This document shows positions 1 through 5,200 of a stretch of DNA of 5,479 nt, piece by piece. Position 1 is the stretch's first letter. Each line of letters begins with the position of its first letter. The notes beneath the pieces are model-generated. The model did no database searches. It worked only from the letters and a program-made list of their open reading frames with translations, and was not told the origin of the DNA. Origin of the DNA: Bacteroidota bacterium (GTDB lineage Bacteria > Bacteroidota > Rhodothermia > Balneolales > HLUCCA01); contig DLXM01000185.1 of NCBI GenBank assembly GCA_003448835.1, positions 4,627 to 10,105 of the forward strand. Direction: 5' to 3'. Both the position numbers and the translations under genes were made by a program.

Positions 1-1
1 A

Positions 2-457
2 CCCTATTCTATGGAACCGGATCCGTCTATATCGTCCGGCACCGGATGGGATCACGAGTATATGTACCAATTCTGGTTCAATTATGAGCCAACTTTTAAT
101 CCGCAAGAAGATCCAATTCCGCTAGGGGGATATCTGATCAATGTGGAAACCTCCGCCTCGACGGTGTCTGTTGAAAATGCTGTGGATCTTCCTATGGTGC
201 TGAGTTTATCACAAAACTATCCAAATCCATTTAATCCGACTTCCATGATTAACTTCTCGCTGCCGGAAAATCAGCATGTAAAACTGGAAGTATTTGATAA
301 CCTGGGACGGCTCGTCCACACCTTAGCAGATAAACAAATGACTACGGGTCAGCATCAGATCCAATTTGATGGTCGGGGACTTTCCTCCGGATTGTACATC
401 TATCGGCTCATCACACAGGGACAAGTGTTAACCCGAAAAATGATGCTTGTGAAATAA
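2..457 (+). CDS. C-terminal part of a secreted T9SS-sorted protein (5' end outside window)
   Basis: The reading frame is open from the left edge to a TAA stop, so the visible 151 codons are the end of a longer gene; the ATG at 11 is internal. The last ~85 residues are a typical type IX secretion system type A sorting domain: the signature NYPNPFNPTSMINFSLP, then VKLEVFDNLGRLVHTL, then a G-rich SSGLYIYRL hairpin and a terminal basic MMLVK. In this family the domain directs export across the outer membrane by the Por machinery and is normally cleaved or used for surface anchoring. The ~65 residues before it (FWFNYEPTFNPQEDP, an aromatic and acidic stretch) are not recognisable, so the catalytic or adhesive role of the protein cannot be stated. 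The gene stands alone with a 217-base gap to the next start. The sorting-domain call is firm; the function of the protein is unknown. Confidence 0.9.
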   Translation, partial: PYSMEPDPSISSGTGWDHEYMYQFWFNYEPTFNPQEDPIPLGGYLINVETSASTVSVENAVDLPMVLSLSQNYPNPFNPTSMINFSLPENQHVKLEVFDNLGRLVHTLADKQMTTGQHQIQFDGRGLSSGLYIYRLITQGQVLTRKMMLVK

Positions 458-500
458 TATCACATCAAGTTGATTGGTTGATTTTATTCTGATGTAATGC

Positions 501-530
501 AGCGTTATTAAGATCTCTTTTAATGGCGCT
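501..530 (+). terminator. possible hairpin terminator after the T9SS gene
   Basis: AGCGTTATTAA (501-511) can pair with TTAATGGCGCT (520-530) around an 8-base loop, giving an 11-bp stem with two G-T wobbles, 43 bases after the stop codon. No T tract follows (only GTTT), so it is not a classical intrinsic terminator. A stem of this quality is expected about once by chance in a window of this size. The call rests mainly on its position between two genes. Confidence 0.25.
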
Positions 531-674
531 GTTTACCATGTTGTTCACAAAACGTGGTGGAGTAAATCTTCACAATAGTTTAACAACTTCGAACTTGCAT
601 TTTTATTAGATTCAGAAAACCAAGATCATTCATATATCATTTACTCAAGCAATATATTTCGAAAGGGTAGGACC

Positions 675-2097
675 ATGTCAAATTTCTCACGTCGCGATTT
701 TCTAAAAACAGGCGCATTGGGCTCACTATTTGCCGGATCCGTTGCCGTTGGATGCACAACCGGCACCACATCCGTTGCCGGAAACTGGAAAGGTAAAGCC
801 AAGAATGTCATTTTTATGGTGAGTGATGGTATGAGTGCTGGAACCCTGACCATGGCCGACCAGATGAAACGACGTTTGCGTGGATCTGCATCCAACTGGA
901 TCTCCCTCTATGAACAGAATTTGGTCAACCGTGGATTTATGGACATGTCATCACTGAATGCGATTGTGACTGACTCTGCTGCAGCATCCTCTTCCTGGGG
1001 ATGTGGACACAGAATCAATAATGGCGGGGTAAATATGTCGCCCGAAGGTGAAGCATACACTCCGATTTTGATGCATTTTAAGAATGTCGGAAAAAAAACG
1101 GGATTGGTTACGACTACAACTATGACCCATGCTACTCCTGCCGGATTTATCGCCAATGTGCCCAATCGTGGCATGGAAGCCGATATTGCTGTACAATTAC
1201 TAGAACGCCAACCTGATCTGCTTTTAGGTGGTGGGAATCGTTTTTTTGCAGCAGATATGCGCGATGATGGACGTGATCTGTACGCCGAATTCATCCAAAA
1301 AGGATATCATGTAGCTCGTACTAAAGCCGAATTAGAAGCCCTTCAAAATGACGGGAAACCTGTGTTAGGTATCTTCTTTGATAGTCACCTTCCATACACC
1401 GTCGATCATTTGAATGTCCCCGAGTATTTGCGCGATGTCCCGACCCTGGCTGAAATGACCGGTACCGCACTTCGTCGACTATCCGGCTCCGAGGGATTCA
1501 TCCTGCAAGTAGAAGGTGGGAAAATAGATCATGCAGCACATAGCAACGACGCCGCTGGACTCATTTTTGATCAGATCGCTTTTGACGATGCCGTGGGTGT
1601 TGCGATGGAATTCGTGAATGCGAATCCGGATACCTTGTTGATCATCACATCGGATCACGGAAATGCGAATCCGGCGTTGAACGGATTTGGATCCGGTTAT
1701 GCAGCTGCTGATGCTATGTTCGACTCACTCGCACTTGCCACACGCACCAATAACACTATCCTCACGATGCTTAGTGAGAATGATTCCGTAGCACGAATTC
1801 GAGAAGTTATTGAAACCTACACCACCCATGCCATATCGATCGATCAAGCCGGATTCCTGAAACAAGCCATGGCTGGGCACCTACAATAACCTATACAGCC
1901 TGATGAACTCACGACATGCTGTGTTGGGACAGATCTTGGCCAACTACACATCCGTGAACTTTACCGGAAGCAACCACACCTCCGACTATGTCGAACTCGC
2001 GGCCATGGGACCCGGAAGCGAGTCCATCAACGGATTTGTCCGCAATACCGACATGTTCACCTTGATGTTAGAAGCTGCGGGAGTATCCGTGGCGTAA
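675..2097 (+). pseudogene. alkaline phosphatase, Tat/lipoprotein-type, interrupted by a one-base frameshift
   Basis: This encodes a PhoA-superfamily metal-dependent phosphomonoesterase, normally active outside the cytoplasm. The start is ATG 675 with AAAGGG seven bases upstream. Residues 5-11 are SRRDFLK, a Tat twin-arginine motif, followed by a hydrophobic stretch and AVGC27, a possible lipobox. Visible active-site residues are D51 (VSDGMS), nucleophile S101 (TDSAAA), H152/T154 (HATPAGF), E280-D285-H286-H289 (EGGKIDHAAH) and D327-H328 (TSDHGN). His at 152 and 286 (Asp and Lys in E. coli PhoA) is the pattern of animal-type and many other bacterial enzymes. The first frame stops at 1889 after 404 residues. 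The family's C-terminus continues in the next frame from about 1879 (TYNNLYSLMNSRHAVLGQI) to 2097 and carries the last zinc ligand, H434 (GSNHTSDYVE). Removing one G from GGG 1875-1877 restores a 473-residue protein of normal length. A sequencing error or a recent mutation would both explain it. As written, the 404-residue product lacks a zinc ligand and should be inactive. Confidence 0.88.
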
Positions 2098-2173
2098 GGT
2101 GGTCGAAAGCGTTAAAGTATTTTATAATTTGACTTCAATTGTCTTCAAAGAAGAAAATCATTAAATTTTTAGT

Positions 2174-2389
2174 ATGACAATCGAGCAAAGAAAAATATCG
2201 CTTATCAACTGGATTACGAACTTAGAAGACGAAACAGTAATCTACCAGATTGAAGGATTTCGTAAAACTTCATTGAATGATCTTCCAAAGGAAATCGTCG
2301 AGCTCTTAAATATGTCGGTTGCTGAAAAAGATGAAGATTGCATTGAACACACCTCTGTTCAGGACATTTTAGATATGAACGAGGAATGA
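2174..2389 (+). CDS. RelE/ParE-type toxin-antitoxin system, antitoxin component
   Basis: A 71-residue acidic protein starting MTIEQRKISLINWITNL. It has the layout of short Bacteroidota antitoxins found before RelE/ParE toxins: an N-terminal helix resembling 'RKIxxIxxIxxLxDExxIxxIE' (residues 5-28), a linker, then MSVAEKDEDCIEHTSVQDIL (residues 47-66), matching the 'kaeEDIeeGrvisheeV' tail that wraps the toxin. In the family the antitoxin neutralises the mRNA-cleaving or gyrase-targeting toxin and represses its own operon. Its stop codon overlaps the ATG of the next frame (ATGA, 2386-2389), the normal translational coupling of such pairs, but the toxin frame is broken. A family name is not assigned because the sequence is too short for a safe choice. 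No good Shine-Dalgarno sequence precedes the ATG, which is common in Bacteroidota. Confidence 0.72.
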   Translation: MTIEQRKISLINWITNLEDETVIYQIEGFRKTSLNDLPKEIVELLNMSVAEKDEDCIEHTSVQDILDMNEE

Positions 2390-2454
2390 AGAGAGTGATC
2401 TGGGACAACCGACAAAATCCAGAAGATCTTTATCAGAAATTATTGGCATCTTAG
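2386..2454 (+). pseudogene. RelE/ParE toxin, N-terminal remnant
   Basis: The frame begins at the ATG that overlaps the antitoxin stop and reads MKRVIWDN, the first beta strand typical of RelE/ParE-family toxins (xxVIWDxxAxxDLxxIY). It then continues RQNPEDLYQKLLAS and hits TAG at 2452. Full-length members are roughly 90-110 residues; here only about 22 codons exist, so the fold and the catalytic residues are absent. The downstream DNA does not continue the family in another frame but becomes an SRPBCC fragment, which points to a deletion or rearrangement rather than a point mutation. Assignment rests on position, coupling and the first ~10 residues, so it is moderate. Confidence 0.5.
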
Positions 2455-2456
2455 TT

Positions 2457-2591
2457 AACAACTTCAGGCAAGAAGACAACATCATTATTCACACCCGGAT
2501 TCTGGATGCTCCAAGAGAATTGGTTTGGGATGTATGGACCAACCCGGCTCATATAAAAGAATCAAGTATCATCTTATTGAATTTTGAATAA
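2457..2591 (+). pseudogene. AHSA1/SRPBCC-domain protein, N-terminal remnant
   Basis: The frame reads NNFRQEDNIIIHTRILDAPRE and continues LVWDVWTNPAHIKE. This is the opening of the AHSA1-like (activator of Hsp90 ATPase homologue) SRPBCC family: the first beta strand, then the xAPRExVWxxWTxPxHIxxW helix. The expected continuation (WWGPxGF...) is missing: after HIKE it reads SSIILLNFE and stops at 2591. No ATG, GTG or TTG lies at the expected start, and the frame merely stays open into the toxin remnant upstream. Intact members are about 140-160 residues with a deep ligand-binding cavity; this piece of about 45 codons cannot fold that way. Both ends are therefore lost, consistent with a deletion on each side. 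The family identification is good, and the absence of function is inferred. Confidence 0.65.
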
Positions 2592-2688
2592 CTTAAATCA
2601 ACGTAGTTCACAATTTTAATAGAATAACCAATCATCGAAAACGGACACCAAATCATTATTTAAAATTTAACCTCAAGAACGATACAAA

Positions 2689-3042
2689 ATGGAAAGCCTA
2701 ATTATTATCAACGACGCTCCTTACGGATCAGAAAAAGCCTATAATGCACTGAGATTAGGGAATCAACTTCTAAAAGAACACCCGGATACCAGGGTCAACA
2801 TATTTCTCCTGGCCGATGCCGTAACATGCGGACTATCAAATCAAAAAACGCCCGACGGGTACTACAATATTGGAAGAATGCTAAAAATATTTATCCGCAA
2901 AGGCGGAAAAGTTAAATCCTGTGGTACCTGTCTGGATGCCAGAGGAATGTTCGAATTGGCTCTGGAGGATGGGGTAGAACGCAGCAATAGGACCGAGTTT
3001 GCGCAATGGACCATTGATGCCGATAAAGTATTAACCTTTTGA
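2689..3042 (+). CDS. DsrE family protein
   Basis: A 117-residue intact protein of the DsrE/DsrF/TusBCD-like alpha/beta fold. It opens with a strand and glycine turn, SLIIINDAPYGSEKAYNALRLG (residues 3-24), continues VNIFLLADAVTCGL (36-49) and has a C-terminal VKSCGTCLDARGM segment (75-87), ending in the characteristic 'W..DADKVLTF'. Cysteines 47, 78 and 81 are the conspicuous residues; in sulfur-relay relatives a cysteine in this area carries persulfide sulfur, and CxxC-type pairs in this subgroup are candidates for redox or sulfur chemistry. No signal peptide or membrane segment is seen, so it should be cytoplasmic. No dsr, tus or other sulfur genes are adjacent, so the physiological partner is unknown. 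It lies 97 bases after the SRPBCC remnant and is convergent with the following minus-strand gene. The start has only a weak ribosome site (AAGAACGA). Confidence 0.85.
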   Translation: MESLIIINDAPYGSEKAYNALRLGNQLLKEHPDTRVNIFLLADAVTCGLSNQKTPDGYYNIGRMLKIFIRKGGKVKSCGTCLDARGMFELALEDGVERSNRTEFAQWTIDADKVLTF

Positions 3043-3193
3043 TAGGTAGTTCATCACCGCTACAATCTGTACACGCCTGAAATTACGTCTCAATCCCCTT
3101 TATTGAAATTCATAAACCGTCAAAACTTGTGGTATAATATACTTCGCCGGATTTTTTGTGTTTTATGGTTGTTCAACCGGGTTTGGGTTCAGC

Positions 3194-4111
3194 TTAGGTG
3201 GATGTCGCCCAGGTGCGAAGCTCCTTCAACGCGGATATCAGGTTTCTGCGGACCATTTCAGCCCGTTCCGCGATGGATTTTTGTCCGTTGACGTAAGTTT
3301 GTCGTCCTTCCGGAGTTTCGATGGGGATCGGGGAGAGTCCGTAGGCACTCAGATCGTATGGACTGGCTTGCATATCGAAATAACGGGTCTCATGAGCCAG
3401 CAGGAAGGCATCCCACAGCAGATCGGATCCCAGCCACGGATGCAATTTATAGGTCCATTTATACAGATCCATATTCGCGTGGATACAACCGCCTTGCTCC
3501 ATTTCGAGGCGTTGATCGTAGGTGGGACGGAGTTGATTCAGGGGTTGCGCTTCGGGCGTAAAAAACCGGTAGGCATCAAAATGAGAGCACTTAATGGGCT
3601 GAGACTTGACAAAATCGGCGATTTCGGAAGATGAGAGACGCAAATTCAGCTGATCATGACGCACCTGATCGATGCGATACACCATCGCCCACTCATGGAG
3701 TCCGTAGCAACCAAACGCTTTTGGACGCGACTCAATCGCATCGAGCAGACTCAACACCCAATTCACCATATTCAAGCGCTTCGCAGGAAAATCAGAACAC
3801 AGGAGAGACCATTGTCCGTCGGAATCTTGCGAATACCGATAATCCGAAGGAGTCCAATCCGCCGGCATCGAAACCTTAAATCCCGGATTAAATGTCAGCA
3901 ACTTATTAGCGCTAAACGAATAATACTCGAACAGGAAGTCCAGCACAGGGTGTTTCAGTTGCAGACTTTTCGCGTGTTGATACGGCTCGATAATCGTTAG
4001 AATTTGCTGACTTTTCTCGAGTAAACTCGGATCAACATGAGTCAGAAAATCGTTTATTTCAAACGAAGAGTCCACCTGCACCGAAGAAGAAATATGTTGC
4101 GATAAAAACAT
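3194..4111 (-). CDS. conserved protein of the family annotated '3-methyladenine DNA glycosylase'
   Basis: A 305-residue intact cytoplasmic protein if translated from ATG 4111. Conserved blocks in order: KHPVLDFLFEYYSF (53-66), a variable region, FGCYGLHEWAMVYR (133-146), CSHFDAYRFFTP (175-186), GCIHANMDLYKW (208-219), ASPYDLS (249-255) and IETPEG (264-269). These match a family widespread in Actinobacteria and found in some Bacteroidota that databases label 3-methyladenine DNA glycosylase. It does not resemble the AlkA, Tag or MPG folds in visible motifs, so the label is plausible but not supported by anything seen here. The invariant Cys/His pairs (GCYGLHE, CSHFD, GCIH) would suit a metal site or catalysis. 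The frame extends upstream to a TTG at 4177, adding 22 residues that are very hydrophobic (VVSMVMLLCCFVYLW). Because the family is soluble, the internal ATG 4111 is preferred; ATGs at 4150 and 4144 are other options. It is transcribed toward the DsrE gene, 151 bases apart. Confidence 0.8.
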   Translation of the reverse strand: MFLSQHISSSVQVDSSFEINDFLTHVDPSLLEKSQQILTIIEPYQHAKSLQLKHPVLDFLFEYYSFSANKLLTFNPGFKVSMPADWTPSDYRYSQDSDGQWSLLCSDFPAKRLNMVNWVLSLLDAIESRPKAFGCYGLHEWAMVYRIDQVRHDQLNLRLSSSEIADFVKSQPIKCSHFDAYRFFTPEAQPLNQLRPTYDQRLEMEQGGCIHANMDLYKWTYKLHPWLGSDLLWDAFLLAHETRYFDMQASPYDLSAYGLSPIPIETPEGRQTYVNGQKSIAERAEMVRRNLISALKELRTWATST

Positions 4112-4181
4112 GCCCCAAAGATACACAAAACAACACAACAACATCACCATTGACACAACCTGACAAGAAAAAACCAAATCC

Positions 4182-4202
4182 TATCAGAAATCTAATCTGA
4201 TA
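4182..4202. repeat. 7-bp inverted repeat upstream of the glycosylase-family gene
   Basis: TATCAGA (4182-4188) and TCTGATA (4196-4202) are perfect inverted arms separated by 7 bases. It begins 4 bases beyond the longest possible start (4177) and 70 bases upstream of the preferred ATG 4111. The spacing and symmetry would suit a dimeric repressor operator, but repeats this short also occur by chance. Confidence 0.35.
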
Positions 4203-4264
4203 TTTCAACTAAACTATTGTAAATCAGTTAGAAAACCATTTAATTGCCAGAATAAAAAAAGAAC

Positions 4265-4320
4265 TGCAATCGTCGTCAATAAATTATACAATCAATAATG
4301 ATCTATTTATAACGATTGCA
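4265..4320. repeat. 56-bp imperfect palindrome
   Basis: TGCAATCGT (4265-4273) and ACGATTGCA (4312-4320) are perfect 9-bp inverted arms. Inside them ATAAAT (4279-4284) and ATTTAT (4305-4310) are also complementary, so a long cruciform or hairpin with two stems and a 20-base loop can form. Total length and two-stem layout recall integron attC folds, but the arms lack AAC/GTT core triplets at the expected ends. About one 9-bp pair at this spacing is expected by chance per window; the nested second stem makes it slightly less ordinary. Confidence 0.4.
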
Positions 4321-4383
4321 ATATCAATACAAAAACCTTCCACCACATTCGATCAGAACATAAAGACCGAGAACCTAAATAAC

Positions 4384-4400
4384 ACGAATCAAACATTCGT
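4384..4400. repeat. short inverted repeat, ACGAAT/ATTCGT
   Basis: ACGAAT (4384-4389) and ATTCGT (4395-4400) form a perfect 6-bp stem with a 5-base loop, about 100 bases upstream of the DUF6150-type start. No T tract follows, so it is not an obvious terminator. It could be an operator or chance. Confidence 0.3.
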
Positions 4401-4500
4401 CTATAAACGAGTTAGCGGTTAGGCTATGTCATCATTGCCGACCAAAAACGGGGCCGCTGAAAACCGAACAGAGTAAGCATAAAATTAAATCAACAAGACA

Positions 4501-4764
4501 ATGGCTATCATAAAAGAAGTAACATCGTTTGAGGACATCAAAGTCCAAATTGTAACATCGTTTCCAGACCTCTGCGTTTATGTGACAAAAAACAAATTAG
4601 AAGCTAACGACAGCGACAGTGTTTGGTTCTTTGACAATTCTTTTCCGAAAAAGAAAATCAAGTTCGTGACAAGTTTTCCTGACCTGAAAATTCAATATGT
4701 AAATTCAAAAAGTTCTGCTGGTTGGAAAAACAAAACTCACAAACTTCAAAACAGAATAGGATGA
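4501..4764 (+). CDS. small beta-repeat protein, DUF6150-like
   Basis: An 87-residue protein starting MAIIKEVTSFEDIKV. It is built from an 11-residue motif V-T-S-F-x-D-L-x-I-x-x: copies begin at residues 7 (VTSFEDIKV), 18 (VTSFPDLCVYV), about 29 (degenerate), about 45 (DNSFPKKKIKF), 56 (VTSFPDLKIQY) and 67 (VNSKSSAGW). A central VWFF precedes the fourth copy, and the protein ends in AGWKNKTHK. This layout matches small proteins known as DUF6150, whose repeats usually read VxYxSxADLxIyfV with W-F-V in the middle and SxAGWkn at the end. No function is known for that family. Regular alternation of hydrophobic residues suggests stacked short beta strands. No signal peptide is present. Its stop overlaps the ATG of a following short frame (ATGA, 4761-4764), suggesting it was the first gene of a pair. 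The gene and its surroundings are clearly more AT-rich than the phosphatase region. The ribosome site is weak. Confidence 0.7.
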   Translation: MAIIKEVTSFEDIKVQIVTSFPDLCVYVTKNKLEANDSDSVWFFDNSFPKKKIKFVTSFPDLKIQYVNSKSSAGWKNKTHKLQNRIG

Positions 4765-4820
4765 CAGAAATAAAAGTAAGCAGTATACCTAGACTTTCTG
4801 ATCCTGAACTCCATCAATAG
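4761..4820 (+). pseudogene. start of a coupled downstream gene, interrupted after 19 codons
   Basis: An ATG overlapping the preceding stop (ATGA) opens a frame reading MTEIKVSSIPRLSDPELHQ and then TAG at 4818. The tight coupling suggests a real second gene of an operon, but nothing in the following bases continues as a recognisable protein in any frame. Either the gene was cut off by a deletion or insertion just after its start, or it is a tiny peptide or chance overlap. The family cannot be named from 19 residues. Confidence 0.3.
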
Positions 4821-5186
4821 AAGTTGCATCTTGCTTGTTGGAATGGACACGAACAGCCATTGAATGTTTACTCACAAGGTTGGAATGGCTGGGAATGGAG
4901 AGGTGGTTAAAATCGCTACCTGGGTATAGTTGAGAACTGCTGGGTACATGTAAAAAAAGACAACAGACACATTTAAAATGTGAGTAATTATTGATATATA
5001 GTAACATAAACAGACATAATCACCTGACTGACTTGACTTGGACGACATTGCAACCGAACAGACACTACCGACAAATAAGAACAAAGAAAAAGCCACCGTT
5101 TCACATTTTTGCAAATTTCTGTCAACGCACAATGTATACATTTCAAAGCCTCACAAGCCAACCCTTACCCCAAGCTTTGCAGAAAA
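4821..5186. other. stretch without a convincing gene
   Basis: Open frames on both strands here overlap one another, have no family character and biased composition, and look like chance readings. Visible features are two copies of GTTGGAATGG (4837-4846 and 4879-4888), a CACATTT-A-AAATGTG palindrome at 4968-4982, and a stretch from about 5085 to 5175 rich in short C- and A-runs (GTCAACGCAC, AAGCCAACCC). The latter has the look of non-coding spacer DNA next to accessory genes in Bacteroidota. No start, promoter or RNA gene could be recognised with confidence. Confidence 0.5.
4968..4982. repeat. near-perfect palindrome CACATTTAAAATGTG
   Basis: Two 7-base arms (CACATTT and AAATGTG) flank a single central A. 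This compact symmetry is typical of operators bound by dimeric regulators, but no promoter or regulator gene is visible nearby, so a role is only possible. Confidence 0.3.
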
Positions 5187-5200
5187 ATGCAATTCTGCAA
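5177..5200. repeat. 8-bp inverted repeat over the possible ATPase start
   Basis: TTGCAGAA (5177-5184) and TTCTGCAA (5193-5200) are perfect inverted arms with an 8-base loop. The loop contains the ATG at 5187, the only in-frame ATG of the downstream gene, so in RNA this start would sit in the loop of a hairpin. Arms this long at this spacing are expected roughly once by chance in the window. Confidence 0.35.

Larger units (their letters stand above)
4178..4500. other. AT-rich intergenic gap between divergent genes, with several inverted repeats
   Basis: No coding frame with family character is present on either strand. The gap separates the minus-strand glycosylase-family gene from the plus-strand DUF6150-type gene, so it must hold or border both promoters. 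No clear TAnnTTTG or sigma-70 promoter was recognised here. It holds inverted repeats at 4182-4202, 4265-4320 and 4384-4400, plus an imperfect one at 4414-4458 (AGCGG/CCGCT arms, with GGT/ACC and GGC/GCC pairs inside) that includes GTTAGGC. Confidence 0.6.

Noticed and set aside
641..1294. Minus-strand open frames within the phosphatase gene
   Set aside because: The plus strand here encodes conserved active-site motifs; the reverse frames have no family character.
580..2465. Shared TTAACAACTTC at 580-590 and 2455-2465
   Set aside because: An 11-base match is expected a few times by chance in a window this long, and the flanks do not match.
3103..3138. TTGAAA (3103-3108) and TATAAT (3133-3138) resembling a sigma-70 promoter
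   Set aside because: The spacing is 24 bases, too long, and no plus-strand gene follows.
3167..3178. GGTTGTTCAACC as a terminator between the convergent genes
   Set aside because: The stem is only 5 bp with a 2-base loop and no T tract follows on either strand.
3103..4000. Several plus-strand open frames of 62-158 codons opposite the glycosylase-family gene
   Set aside because: They are antisense readings of a gene with strong family motifs on the minus strand and have no recognisable domains.
4116..4123. TATCTTTG on the minus strand, matching the Bacteroidota -7 element TAnnTTTG just before ATG 4111
   Set aside because: There is no TTG element at the right distance, and two to three such matches are expected by chance on both strands of the window. 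It would also place transcription start on the start codon.
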